A stretch of DNA of 60,807 bases. It comes from an uncultured Bacteroidales bacterium (GTDB taxonomy: Bacteria > Bacteroidota > Bacteroidia > Bacteroidales > Paludibacteraceae). Of this stretch, positions 23,644-32,837 are shown in pieces; the stretch's first letter is position 1; each line of letters starts with the position of its first letter. The notes under the pieces were generated by a model that saw only the letters and a list, made by a program, of their open reading frames with translations, did not search any database and was not told where the DNA came from. The translations under genes were made by a program, and so were the position numbers. The DNA lies in assembly GCA_902778935.1 (NCBI GenBank), contig CACYZT010000011.1, forward strand, positions 1-60,807, read 5' to 3'.

Positions 23644-25263
23644 ATGAAAAGATTGTTTCTATTGAGCGCGTTGAGCGCCATCACATTCACAATTTACGCT
23701 GTTAACTACTGCGCCGATTCGTCATGGGGTTATGCGGGCAATAATGTTACGGGTGGCGGGAATGCCACGCCTACGCTGGTGAGCAACGAGAGCGAATTGA
23801 AAAATGCGCTCAAGAACAGCGACAAAGTGATTATCATTACGCAGAATATCACCGTTTCCAACCATATCAGTACGGACAAGAGCAACCTGACCATCATGGC
23901 GCTGCCGGGCAAGAAACTGATTTCCAACCAGCAAGTCAAAGAAACTTCAGGTATTCTCTATTTGAAAGGAAGCAACCTCATCCTTCGTAACTTGACGTTC
24001 GAAGGTCCCGGTGCGTATGACTGCGACGGCTGGGACAATCTCTGTCTGGACGGTGCGAAAAACGTGTGGGTGGACCATTGTGATTTTCAGGATGGTTGTG
24101 ACGGCAATTTTGATATCAAGGCCAAATCCGATAATATCAGCGTCACCTGGTGCCGTTTTCGCTATCTCAAAGTTCCTAAAGCGGGCGGTTCAGGCGGTTC
24201 GAACGACCACCGTTTCTCTAATCTCATCGGTTCCGGCAGTTCGGATAAACCGGCGGATGGCACCTATAACATCACGTACGCTTTCTGCTGGTGGGACGAG
24301 GGCTGCAAACAACGAATGACACGTTGCCGTAACTGCGAACTGCATTTCTTGAATTGCTATTGGAACAGCTCCGTAGCGGACTACTACGTCGGTCCGGAGA
24401 ACGCGAAATGCTATTTCGAAGGTTGCACCTTTGCCGGCAAAGCGAACAGTCCTTCGAAGATCTGGAGCGATTCGTATAGCACCAGCAGCCCCAGTTACTG
24501 CACATTCGTTAACTGCACGGGCAATCTGCCGTCGAACACTTCCACACCGGTTGTTGCTCCGACGTATAACTACGATGCGCTCACACCTGCCACGGCAAAG
24601 AACTATGTCACCAACTCCTCCTGCGGCACAGGTGCTACGCTGACGGTAAGCAGTTCTGCAGAAGTATCTTCCTCCTGCGACGGCGATGACCCTCAACCGC
24701 CGACGCACGACACGATTCCCGTTAGCGGAGATTGCTGTGTGAACCTCGGTTTAGGCGAAGCTCCGACTGCCGCGAACAGCGGCATACCGGCTGATTTTGC
24801 CCTACTGAACGTAACTGCGTACATGAGCAAGAGTTCATGGGACCAAGGTTATCTCAATTTAGGCGGTAACGCAGACTATGTGACGTTCGATTTCTCGGCG
24901 TACGAGACGAAGATAGACACGGTGACATTCGATGTAACCATCCCTAACTGGGAGGCAACGAAGAATACTATCGCGTACCATTGGAACGACAACCCGAATA
25001 CAACTTATCCAATCGCGAGTGCAGCCACAGAAACGGTTCAGTTAGTGGCACCCGAGAACGCTATCTCGTTCACTATCCAGCGCTCCGCCGGCACAAGCAC
25101 CCGCATCGCACAGGTATGCTTCGTGCTCAGCGACACAGAACCGATGGATATCGGCCATACGCAGATACCGGCTCTTAATTGCCGCAAAATCATGCACAAC
25201 GGGCGCGTGCTCATCGTGCGCGATAATAAGGTGTACAATCTATTGGGAATCCAAGAAGAATAA
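23644..25263 (+). CDS. Secreted pectate lyase (PL1) with C-terminal sorting-like tail
   Basis: A 539-residue secreted enzyme. Residues 1-19 are a signal peptide (signal peptidase I type, no lipobox). Residues about 20-330 form a PL1 parallel beta-helix: NVWVDHCDFQDGCDG (metal-binding Asp region), SVTWCRFRYL, and QRMTRCRNCELHFLNCYWN carrying the likely catalytic Arg. PL1 cleaves polygalacturonate by beta-elimination. After a Ser/Asp/Pro linker near 345 comes a beta domain of about 135 residues, then the tail (about residues 505-539: KIMHNGRVLIVRDNKVYNLLG). The gene is monocistronic and convergent with the nuclease gene 8 bp away. Not part of the beta-glucan locus. Confidence 0.93.
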   Translation: MKRLFLLSALSAITFTIYAVNYCADSSWGYAGNNVTGGGNATPTLVSNESELKNALKNSDKVIIITQNITVSNHISTDKSNLTIMALPGKKLISNQQVKETSGILYLKGSNLILRNLTFEGPGAYDCDGWDNLCLDGAKNVWVDHCDFQDGCDGNFDIKAKSDNISVTWCRFRYLKVPKAGGSGGSNDHRFSNLIGSGSSDKPADGTYNITYAFCWWDEGCKQRMTRCRNCELHFLNCYWNSSVADYYVGPENAKCYFEGCTFAGKANSPSKIWSDSYSTSSPSYCTFVNCTGNLPSNTSTPVVAPTYNYDALTPATAKNYVTNSSCGTGATLTVSSSAEVSSSCDGDDPQPPTHDTIPVSGDCCVNLGLGEAPTAANSGIPADFALLNVTAYMSKSSWDQGYLNLGGNADYVTFDFSAYETKIDTVTFDVTIPNWEATKNTIAYHWNDNPNTTYPIASAATETVQLVAPENAISFTIQRSAGTSTRIAQVCFVLSDTEPMDIGHTQIPALNCRKIMHNGRVLIVRDNKVYNLLGIQEE

Positions 25264-25271
25264 GACGCTCA

Positions 25272-26297
25272 TCAGCGAACGGGCTGACCTGTTAGCGTAT
25301 ATTCCACTCCGCCTCGGATGATAATCAGTTGTCCGTCGCGGAGTATTTTGGTGGCATTGACGTCGGCGTTGGCATTGGAGATACCTTGCTCCTCTTCACC
25401 CAAGCGCAAACCAACCATGACTGCATCGTGGTCCGAATAGCGGTTACCGTACGAAGCAGAGGTATTAGTGTGCCAAACGGCTGCACCGGTTATCTGCGTA
25501 GCCATTGTGCTGTTCGCGAAAGCGTGGTCAATCAGTTCGTGGGTACGGGAATAGATATAGGAATAGGCGTCCTCATCATAGTAAAGAAGTTGCTCGGTAT
25601 AGTTATTCTCGAGCAGAACGGTCATGCACTCCTCGTCCATCTGCGCATTGAGGTCACCCATAATCAGGATATCCGGGTCTTGCACTTTGTAGGACGAACT
25701 CAGACCATTAATCAGCCACGTAGCATTGTCCACACGCTTCGCTTGAGATTCCTCATCGCTCTTCGCCTTAAAATGGTTCATAGAGAGTGTGAAATGTTCT
25801 CCGGTCGCTAACTCCGTCCATGCCTGAATACGCATGGTATTCCTGTAATAGGTTACGTTGGTTGCGGGATAATTGGAGCCATAGGGTTCCACGGTCGCCG
25901 TGCGATAGACGAATCCCGAGCGAATAGCATTGTCGTGGCTGTCGGTCTCTACATAGATACCATCGTCCACATAGGCGAAGTCCTCTCCGCCGACCTTCGT
26001 ATTGAGCGCGTCCACCAGATATTCAAGGATAATCGGCTTGGCTTCCACTTCGCAGAAAGCAAAGATATCTGCGCCGGAAGCAACCATCATATCCACTATC
26101 TTTCGCGTTTTCTCTGCCCGTCCCGCATCGGTATTGTAGTCCGGACGGGAAGACTCTTCGTAATAGTAATAGTAGTTCTGAAGATTATTGGCAAGCACGA
26201 CCAGCCTCGGATTACCGAGGTCAGGTCGGTTCGGTAAGGCGGCCTGCACGAGAAGTGCAGCCGCCATACCAAGCCAAACGAAGAGAAGTCTTCTCAT
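25272..26297 (-). CDS. Secreted endonuclease/exonuclease/phosphatase-family protein with sorting-like tail
   Basis: A 341-residue protein. Signal peptide at the N-terminus (LFVWLGMAAALLVQA), then an EEP fold: RLVVLANNLQNYY, FAFCEVEAKPI (Glu), LSMNHFKAKSD (N-x-F-K), DPDILIMGDLNAQMDEECM (Asp-x-Asn) and RYSDHDAVMVGL (S-D-H). These are the metal and catalytic residues of extracellular DNases and related phosphoesterases. It ends with the shared tail (KILRDGQLIIIRGGVEYTL). The GTG-led open frame reaches 26372, but the ATG at 26297 gives a clean signal peptide and overlaps the sdhB stop (TAATG), coupling translation to sdhB. Confidence 0.88.
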   Translation of the reverse strand: MRRLLFVWLGMAAALLVQAALPNRPDLGNPRLVVLANNLQNYYYYYEESSRPDYNTDAGRAEKTRKIVDMMVASGADIFAFCEVEAKPIILEYLVDALNTKVGGEDFAYVDDGIYVETDSHDNAIRSGFVYRTATVEPYGSNYPATNVTYYRNTMRIQAWTELATGEHFTLSMNHFKAKSDEESQAKRVDNATWLINGLSSSYKVQDPDILIMGDLNAQMDEECMTVLLENNYTEQLLYYDEDAYSYIYSRTHELIDHAFANSTMATQITGAAVWHTNTSASYGNRYSDHDAVMVGLRLGEEEQGISNANADVNATKILRDGQLIIIRGGVEYTLTGQPVR

Positions 26298-27052
26298 TAG
26301 TCTTTGAATTTCGCAGCGAGGAACTCGCGGTTGAGACGAGCGATGTTCGCAAGCGAAACCGATTTCGGGCACTCAGCGGCGCAAGCACCGGTGTTAGTAC
26401 AGTTACCGAAACCGAGTTCGTCCATCTTAGCCACCATCGCTTTTGCGCGAGCCGCAGCCTCAATCTTACCTTGCGGGAGCAGAGCGAGCTGCGAAACCTT
26501 AGCTGCCACGAAGAGCATCGCCGAACCGTTCTTACAAGCCGCTGCACAAGCGCCGCAACCGATACAAGACGCAGCGTCCATCGCTTCGTCTGCTACGGGC
26601 TTCGGAATAGGAATGGCGTTTGCGTCAGGTACACCACCGGTGTTGACCGAAACGAATCCGCCGGCCTGCATAATCTTGTCGTACGCGCCGCGATCGACCA
26701 TGAGGTCTTTGATTACAGGGAACGCACGGCTACGCCACGGTTCTACAGTGATGGTCTCGCCATCTTTGAACTTACGCATGTGAAGCTGGCAAGTGGTGAT
26801 AGCGCTGTCAGGTCCGTGCGGGTGACCGTTGACGTACATCGAGCACATTCCGCAGATACCCTCACGGCAGTCGTGATCGTAGGTAACGGGATCTTTGTGC
26901 TCCGCAACGAGTTGCTCGTTGAGAATATCAATCATCTCCAGGAACGAAGCGCCTTGGAATACATGTTTGAGCTCATAGGTCTCAAAATGACCTTGTGCTT
27001 TGGGTCCTGCTTGTCTCCAAACACGAACCTTAATATCTATATACTGATCCAT
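26297..27052 (-). CDS. sdhB: Succinate dehydrogenase/fumarate reductase iron-sulfur subunit
   Basis: A 251-residue subunit. The N-terminal 2Fe-2S ferredoxin domain has [15 protein letters not shown] with the last Cys in TCQLHM. The C-terminal domain has [17 protein letters not shown] and [15 protein letters not shown] for the 4Fe-4S and 3Fe-4S clusters. Transfers electrons between the flavin of SdhA and the quinone site in SdhC. Starts 2 bp after sdhA; its stop overlaps the nuclease start. Confidence 0.97.
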   Translation of the reverse strand: MDQYIDIKVRVWRQAGPKAQGHFETYELKHVFQGASFLEMIDILNEQLVAEHKDPVTYDHDCREGICGMCSMYVNGHPHGPDSAITTCQLHMRKFKDGETITVEPWRSRAFPVIKDLMVDRGAYDKIMQAGGFVSVNTGGVPDANAIPIPKPVADEAMDAASCIGCGACAAACKNGSAMLFVAAKVSQLALLPQGKIEAAARAKAMVAKMDELGFGNCTNTGACAAECPKSVSLANIARLNREFLAAKFKD

Positions 27053-27054
27053 GA

Positions 27055-29247
27055 TTAGTTTTTGTAGTTACGTGTTTTACGTTCCGTGAATTCGTAGTCA
27101 AGCGGCTCTTTGATGAGTTCGGGCTCGGAGTCCTCGCCTGTGTATTTCCAGCAGCCTACGTATGAGAATTTGTCGTCCTGACGGAGTGCCTCACCTTCCG
27201 GCGTCTGGTATTCCTCGCGGAAGTGACCACCACAAGATTCCTCACGATGGAGAGCATCGACAGCCATCAGACGACCGATCTCGATGAAGTCAGCCAGACG
27301 GAGGGCTTTCTCGAGCTCGTTATTGAGGCTATTAGCCTCACCCGGGATATAGACATTGGTCCAGAACTCTTTCTTGATAGCATCGATTTTCTTGATACCT
27401 TCCTTGAGTCCCTCAGCCGTACGGCCCATACCAACGAAGTCCCACATAACGAGACCAAGCTCTTTATGGATGGAGTCAACCGAACGCTTTCCTTGGATAG
27501 CCATGAGTTTATTGATCTTGTCCTGCACAGCCTTCTCAGCCTCTGCGAACTCAGGCAGGTCAGTACTCATACGCGGTACGCCGATCTGGTCGCTGAGGTA
27601 GTTCTGAATGGTATAAGGCAGTACGAAATAGCCGTCCGCGAGACCTTGCATCAGAGCCGAAGCACCAAGACGGTTAGCTCCGTGGTCGGAGAAGTTTGCC
27701 TCACCGATACAGAACAGACCTTTGACACTGGTCTGCAGCTCGTAGTCCACCCATATACCACCCATCGTATAGTGGATAGCCGGGAAAATCATCATCGGGT
27801 TCTCGTACGGGTTCTCATCGACGATTTTCTCGTACATCTGGAAGAGATTACCATATTTCTGCGCTACCACATCCTTGCCCAGACGCTGGATAGCCTCACT
27901 GAAATCGAGGAACACAGCCAAACCGGTGTTGTTCACGCCGTAGCCCTTGTCGCAACGCTCTTTGGCAGCACGCGAAGCCACGTCACGCGGAACGAGGTTA
28001 CCGAACGCCGGATAGCGACGCTCGAGATAGTAATCGCGGTCCTCTTCAGGGATGTCACGTCCTTTGATCTCACCGGCTTGGAGACGCTTGGCGTCCTCCA
28101 GTTTCTTCGGCACCCATATACGTCCGTCATTACGCAGCGACTCGGACATCAGCGTCAGCTTGGACTGGAAGTCACCGTGCTTCGGGATACAGGTCGGGTG
28201 AATCTGTGCGTAGCAGGGGTTAGCGAAATAAGCTCCATGGCGGTACATCTGCATAGCAGCCGAACCGTTGGAAGCCATGGCGTTGGTGGAAAGGAAGAAA
28301 GTGTTTCCGTAACCGCCGGAACCTACCACTACTGCATGAGCGAAGAAACGCTCGATGCGGCCGGTAACGAGGTTACGGGCGATGATACCACGCGCACGCT
28401 TCTCGCCGTTCTCATCAGCGATGAGCACGATATCCAGCATCTCATAGCGGGTGTACATCTTCACTTTGCCTTTACCGATTTGGCGGCTCAGAGCACTATA
28501 TGCGCCGAGCAGCAACTGCTGGCCGGTCTGACCTTTTGCGTAGAACGTACGGCTTACCTGTGCGCCACCGAAAGAACGGTTGTCCAGCAGACCGCCGTAC
28601 TCACGTGCGAAAGGAACACCCTGTGCTACGCACTGGTCGATAATATTGTTCGATACCTCTGCCAGACGATATACGTTCGCCTCACGAGCGCGGTAGTCAC
28701 CACCTTTGATAGTATCGTAGAACAGACGATAAACGGAGTCACCGTCGTTCTGGTAGTTCTTTGCAGCATTGATACCACCCTGTGCAGCAATCGAGTGCGC
28801 ACGGCGCGGGCTGTCCTGGATACAGAAGTTAAGCACGTTGAATCCCATCTCTGCCAACGAAGCAGCAGCACTGGCACCGGCAAGACCGGTACCGATGACG
28901 ATGACGTCCAGACGACGTTTGTTAGCGGGGTTAACGAGTTTCTGATGGTTCTTGTAGTTGGTCCATTTGAGCTCCAGCGGTCCTGCCGGAATCTTTGCGT
29001 CCGCAGGAGTGATGATTTTGGTCTCTTTCTTGGCAGCAGGTTTAGCCTCAGCCTTGGGTGCCTCAGCCTTGGGAGCTATCAACTCTTCCGCCGCAGCCAC
29101 AGCCGCTTTGCCGGTTTTCTTGGCAGCCGCAGCCACAGCCTCCACAGCCTCTTTGACCTCTTCGCGCTCCGCTACTTGCTCTACTTTCTCTTTAATCACT
29201 TCGGCTGCTTTCTTAGCAGCATTCAGTATATCTTCTTTCTTTGCCAT
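27055..29247 (-). CDS. sdhA: Succinate dehydrogenase/fumarate reductase flavoprotein subunit with an N-terminal extension
   Basis: About 730 residues. From about residue 85 on it is a standard Bacteroidota SdhA/Frd[19 protein letters not shown] (FAD binding), [20 protein letters not shown] (FAD-linking His), [13 protein letters not shown] and the C-terminal RHS-less capping region. Residues 1-85 are an Ala/Lys/Glu-rich, probably helical extension ([19 protein letters not shown], later [17 protein letters not shown]) absent from the roughly 650-residue Bacteroides protein I know. Start chosen at MAKKED (29247); an ATG three codons earlier (29256) is equally possible. In anaerobic Bacteroidales the complex works mainly as a fumarate reductase. 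Confidence 0.95.
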   Translation of the reverse strand: MAKKEDILNAAKKAAEVIKEKVEQVAEREEVKEAVEAVAAAAKKTGKAAVAAAEELIAPKAEAPKAEAKPAAKKETKIITPADAKIPAGPLELKWTNYKNHQKLVNPANKRRLDVIVIGTGLAGASAAASLAEMGFNVLNFCIQDSPRRAHSIAAQGGINAAKNYQNDGDSVYRLFYDTIKGGDYRAREANVYRLAEVSNNIIDQCVAQGVPFAREYGGLLDNRSFGGAQVSRTFYAKGQTGQQLLLGAYSALSRQIGKGKVKMYTRYEMLDIVLIADENGEKRARGIIARNLVTGRIERFFAHAVVVGSGGYGNTFFLSTNAMASNGSAAMQMYRHGAYFANPCYAQIHPTCIPKHGDFQSKLTLMSESLRNDGRIWVPKKLEDAKRLQAGEIKGRDIPEEDRDYYLERRYPAFGNLVPRDVASRAAKERCDKGYGVNNTGLAVFLDFSEAIQRLGKDVVAQKYGNLFQMYEKIVDENPYENPMMIFPAIHYTMGGIWVDYELQTSVKGLFCIGEANFSDHGANRLGASALMQGLADGYFVLPYTIQNYLSDQIGVPRMSTDLPEFAEAEKAVQDKINKLMAIQGKRSVDSIHKELGLVMWDFVGMGRTAEGLKEGIKKIDAIKKEFWTNVYIPGEANSLNNELEKALRLADFIEIGRLMAVDALHREESCGGHFREEYQTPEGEALRQDDKFSYVGCWKYTGEDSEPELIKEPLDYEFTERKTRNYKN

Positions 29248-29281
29248 AATCTTCAAATTTTTGAATGTTCAAATCTTCAAA

Positions 29282-29971
29282 TTAAAGCATAGCGATTCCC
29301 ATGCCTAAATAGTAAAGAGCAACAACAGTGAACGGCAGCACTACGAGAGTCGCAACGACGGTACTGATTACCTCCACGCGTTTCTGCCATTTGAGATTGT
29401 TGAGTCCCATAGAGGTCATCGCCGAACCCACACCGTGATTGAGGTGGAGCCAGAGGACAACGAACCAGAGCAGATAGAGCACGCAGTACACTTGACCCCA
29501 AATCGGTTCGGTGAACAGCGCCTTGACGTAAGCGGCACCGTTCTGCGGGTCGAAAACGCCGGTCTCGATACCGGTCAACTCAGCAAACTGCATCTTGTAC
29601 CAGAGATTGTAAAGGTGCAAGCAAATGAAACCAAGGATGACAAAGCCCAGCACGAGCATGTTCTCCGACTCCCAGGTCACGCCTTTTTTCTTGTCAGTCA
29701 CCGCATAGCGGTCGTTACCGCGAGCCGCACGGTTCATAACCGTCAGATACAGGCCGTAGCAGAAATGTACCAACACCAGGAACGCAATTCCGAGCGAACC
29801 GATGACGGCATACCAGTTTGCGCCGAGGAAACGGCAGATGGCATTGTAAGCCTCTTCGCTGAATACCAGCGCAAGGTTCATGCAACCGTGGAACAGCAGG
29901 AAAAATACCAACGCAGCTCCACTAAGGGCCATAACGAACTTACGGCCGATGGATGAATCTTTTAACCACAT
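29282..29971 (-). CDS. sdhC: Succinate dehydrogenase/fumarate reductase cytochrome b subunit
   Basis: A 229-residue di-heme cytochrome b type subunit with five membrane helices. Helices contain His residues expected to bind heme (FHGCMNLALVF, HFCYGLYLTV, HLYNLWYKMQF, LWLHLNHGVGSAM). It anchors SdhAB and exchanges electrons with menaquinone. First gene of sdhCAB; promoter at 30034-30065. The 34-bp gap to sdhA consists of CTTCAAAT-like words. Confidence 0.95.
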   Translation of the reverse strand: MWLKDSSIGRKFVMALSGAALVFFLLFHGCMNLALVFSEEAYNAICRFLGANWYAVIGSLGIAFLVLVHFCYGLYLTVMNRAARGNDRYAVTDKKKGVTWESENMLVLGFVILGFICLHLYNLWYKMQFAELTGIETGVFDPQNGAAYVKALFTEPIWGQVYCVLYLLWFVVLWLHLNHGVGSAMTSMGLNNLKWQKRVEVISTVVATLVVLPFTVVALYYLGMGIAML

Positions 29972-30033
29972 AGAGATTGTTTGTTTTTAATGAATATTTA
30001 GTTAATTTTTTGTATACTCACTCTTTGCGGCTG

Positions 30034-30065
30034 CAAAGTTACAACTTTTTTCGCACATATGCAAG
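30034..30065 (-). promoter_or_regulatory. Promoter of sdhCAB
   Basis: Minus strand: CTTG (30065-30062), 20 bp, TAACTTTG (30041-30034). Back-to-back with the porQ promoter. Confidence 0.75.
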
Positions 30066-30070
30066 AAAAA

Positions 30071-30102
30071 TTTGCATAATTAAAAAAAAAGCAGTATCTT
30101 TG
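30071..30102 (+). promoter_or_regulatory. Promoter of porQ
   Basis: TTTG (30071-30074), 20 bp with an A9 tract, TATCTTTG (30095-30102). The ATG at 30117 follows 14 bp later, so the leader is very short. Confidence 0.8.
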
Positions 30103-30116
30103 CACCCGATTTTAAA

Positions 30117-31220
30117 ATGCGGAAGTGTGGACTTGTCATATTAGCATGCCTGTTGATAGGGGCGAATAGCGTCTTGGGACAGGTGTCGAACGCAGGGCGG
30201 TCGGTATTCTCATTCATGGGATTGCCGGCGTCATCGAAGCTCAATGCCCTCGGCGGTTCGAACGTCAGCCTCAGCGATGGAGACATCTCCATGGCTATGT
30301 GCAATCCTGCGTTGCTGCATGCTACGTCCCACATGACGCTCCAACTCAACTATTCCTATTATCTGCCCGGCACGATGTTCGGCTCTGCGCTCTACGGGCA
30401 TAACTTCGGACGCTCGAAGATAGAGAAACCCTATTCGGGCGACGGAGAACCCGACAAGCCCAATTACTTCGCCGTCGGAATTCACTATCTCGATTACGGC
30501 ACGATGAAGTATGCAGACGAGTACGGCAACCAGACGGGCGGTTCGTTCGGCGCACGCGATATCCTTATAGATGTGATGTACGCGCGTCAGCTCCATCCGT
30601 GCTGGAAAGTGGGCGTGACGCTCAAGCCGGTCTATAGCATCTACGAGAGCTATACATCTTTCGCCATCGGAGCCGATGTAGGCGCCCATTTCCAGACGAA
30701 GGACTCCACCTTCCAAATGGGCCTGGTTCTGCAGAATATCGGTTGGCAAATCAAGAGTTTCTATTCCCACGAAGACGGTACGGGGCACGAGATATTGCCG
30801 CTCAACCTGCAGCTCGGTCTGACCTACCGCGTCAAGCACGCTCCGCTGCGATTCCATCTGCAGATACACAATATGCAGACCTGGTATCTGAACTACGAAT
30901 GGACAAGTCTGGACAAGAGTCCGACGACCGGCGATATCGTTCCGCACAACATACCGTGGTACGATATGCTGTTCCGCCATACGATTTGGTCCATCGAAGT
31001 GGTGCCCAAGAGCGAACGATTCTATATCGCGCTCAGTTACAACCACCGTCGTCGTGCGGAGTTGCAGCTCCTTGACCAGCGTTCGCTGGCAGGTTTTGCG
31101 TTAGGTGCCGGCGTGCGTATCAAACAGGTACGCATAGGTTTTGCCATCAGCCAGATGACCAAGTCCAATTTCTCCTACCAGGCGGGCGTTACACTCGATA
31201 TCAATTCGATGATGAAGTAA
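30117..31220 (+). CDS. porQ: Type IX secretion system protein PorQ
   Basis: A 367-residue outer-membrane beta-barrel protein with signal peptide (LIGANSVLGQ). The mature start is VSNAGRSVFSFMGLPASSKL, then ALGGSNVSLSDGD and alternating aromatic strands typical of PorQ/PorV-like FadL-fold barrels. PorQ belongs to the T9SS attachment/release module on the outer membrane. It overlaps the next gene by one base (TAATG), so it is translationally coupled to cmk-ispH. Confidence 0.85.
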   Translation: MRKCGLVILACLLIGANSVLGQVSNAGRSVFSFMGLPASSKLNALGGSNVSLSDGDISMAMCNPALLHATSHMTLQLNYSYYLPGTMFGSALYGHNFGRSKIEKPYSGDGEPDKPNYFAVGIHYLDYGTMKYADEYGNQTGGSFGARDILIDVMYARQLHPCWKVGVTLKPVYSIYESYTSFAIGADVGAHFQTKDSTFQMGLVLQNIGWQIKSFYSHEDGTGHEILPLNLQLGLTYRVKHAPLRFHLQIHNMQTWYLNYEWTSLDKSPTTGDIVPHNIPWYDMLFRHTIWSIEVVPKSERFYIALSYNHRRRAELQLLDQRSLAGFALGAGVRIKQVRIGFAISQMTKSNFSYQAGVTLDINSMMK

Positions 31221-32782
31221 TGAAAAAGATCATTGTTGCCATAGACGGATATAGCAGTTGCGGCAAGTCCACGATTGCGAAAGCGCTGGCTAAGCACGCC
31301 GGTTATACCTATGTCGATACGGGAGCGATGTACCGCGCCATCGGGCTTTATACCTTGCGCCACGGACTGACCGAACCCGCAGACATCATCGCTGCGCTGC
31401 CGCAAATAGAGGTCGGTTTCATACTCGCAGATGGGGCACAGCACGTGACGCTCAACGGCGAAGATGTAGAGTCGCAGATTCGTACACTTGAGGCAGGAAA
31501 CTGCGCCAGCCGTATCTCGCAGATCAAAGAGGTGCGTGCGTATCTCGTTGCGCAGCAGCAACGGATGGGCAATGACAAAGGTATCGTCATGGACGGTCGC
31601 GACATCGGTACGGTCGTGTTCCCGAACGCCGAGCTCAAGCTGTTCCTTACCGCTTCGCCGGAAGTGCGTGCACAACGCCGTTACGACGAATTGGTTTCCA
31701 AAGGCGAGCAACCCGATTACGAGGCAGTGCTGGCGGATGTGAATGACCGCGATTACCGCGATACCCATCGTGCCGAGTCTCCGCTCCGCCAAGCCGAAGA
31801 TGCGGTGGTTGTTGATAACAGTCACATGACACCCGATGAGCAGATGACACTCATTTGCAATATATTTGACAAAATCGTCCAATCGTCAATGATTGTATCG
31901 ATAGATACCCATAGTGGTTTTTGTTTTGGCGTGACGCGCGCCATCAAAACGGCAGAGAGCGAGTTGCAAAACGGCTCTCTTTGTTGTTTGGGCGATATCG
32001 TTCATAACGGTCAGGAAGTGGCGCGTCTTGAAGTTCTGGGTCTGGCTACTATTGATTATGATGACTTACGCACGATGCCCGCTCACTCGCGCGTGTTGCT
32101 CCGCGCACACGGCGAACCGCCTTCCACCTATTGGATTGCGAAGCAACGGGGTATCGAAATCATCGACGCCACCTGTCCGGTGGTGAAGAAACTGCAGGAC
32201 CGTATCCACGCGTGTTATGAGCAGCATAAGAACGACGAGGCCGTTCCGCCGCAGATTGTCATCTATGGTAAGCCCGGTCACGCCGAAGTCATCGGTTTGC
32301 AGGGCCAAACGAACAATACCGCCGTTGTCATCGAGTCTGTTGACCAACTCGACCGGCTCGACTTCACCCGCTCTATCTATCTCTTCTCCCAGACAACCAA
32401 GTCCGTGGAGGGTTTCAAGGCTTTGGTAGAGGCGATACAAGAGAAAGCACAGCGGTCCTTTGAATACCACGACACCATCTGCCGCAATGTAGCGAACCGC
32501 GTGGAGCAGTTGCAGTCCTTCGCCCGCGCGAACGATATCGTTCTCTTCGTGGGCGGCACCAAGTCCTCGAACGCGCGCGTATTATATAATAAGTGTCTGG
32601 AAGCCAATCCGCACACTTTGTTCGTCAGCTCGCCCGACGAAGTAGAAGACAAACTCAAATCTTCCAATCTTCAAATTCTCAAATCAGCCGACCTTACCAT
32701 CGGTATCTGCGGCGCGACCAGCACGCCTCTGTGGTTGATGGAACAAGTAAGGGACAAGCTTTCGCTCATCCCTTCCCTTTAA
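31220..32782 (+). CDS. Fused cytidylate kinase and HMB-PP reductase
   Basis: A 520-residue two-enzyme protein. Residues 1-223 are CMP kinase: IAIDG-type P-loop GYSSCGKSTIAKALA, DTGAMYRA, MDGRDIGTVVFPNA, RDYRDTHRAESPL. Residues 224-520 are IspH/LytB starting MIVSIDTHSGFCFGVTRA, with cluster Cys in GFCFGV, DATCPVV and DTICRNVANR, and LCICGATSTP-like GICGATSTPLW near the end. It provides CDP for nucleotide synthesis and the last step of the MEP isoprenoid pathway. There is no stop between domains, although an internal ATG at the junction could give free IspH. Words of the CTTCAAAT type encode KSSNLQILK near residue 487. Confidence 0.93.
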   Translation: MKKIIVAIDGYSSCGKSTIAKALAKHAGYTYVDTGAMYRAIGLYTLRHGLTEPADIIAALPQIEVGFILADGAQHVTLNGEDVESQIRTLEAGNCASRISQIKEVRAYLVAQQQRMGNDKGIVMDGRDIGTVVFPNAELKLFLTASPEVRAQRRYDELVSKGEQPDYEAVLADVNDRDYRDTHRAESPLRQAEDAVVVDNSHMTPDEQMTLICNIFDKIVQSSMIVSIDTHSGFCFGVTRAIKTAESELQNGSLCCLGDIVHNGQEVARLEVLGLATIDYDDLRTMPAHSRVLLRAHGEPPSTYWIAKQRGIEIIDATCPVVKKLQDRIHACYEQHKNDEAVPPQIVIYGKPGHAEVIGLQGQTNNTAVVIESVDQLDRLDFTRSIYLFSQTTKSVEGFKALVEAIQEKAQRSFEYHDTICRNVANRVEQLQSFARANDIVLFVGGTKSSNARVLYNKCLEANPHTLFVSSPDEVEDKLKSSNLQILKSADLTIGICGATSTPLWLMEQVRDKLSLIPSL

Positions 32783-32788
32783 TAATTC

Positions 32789-32837
32789 GTACTTAGTACT
32801 TAGTACTTGGTACTTGATACTTGGTCCTTTGTCCTTT
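32789..32837. repeat. 7-bp tandem word repeat between two convergent genes
   Basis: Seven units: GTACTTA twice, GTACTTG twice, ATACTTG, GTCCTTT twice. It fills the gap between the cmk-ispH and malQ 3' ends and touches the malQ stop. Confidence 0.85.

Noticed and set aside
27223-29292. A 689-codon open frame antisense to sdhA
   Set aside because: It mirrors sdhA, has low-complexity hydrophobic/Thr composition and no family features. The sdhA frame is unmistakable.
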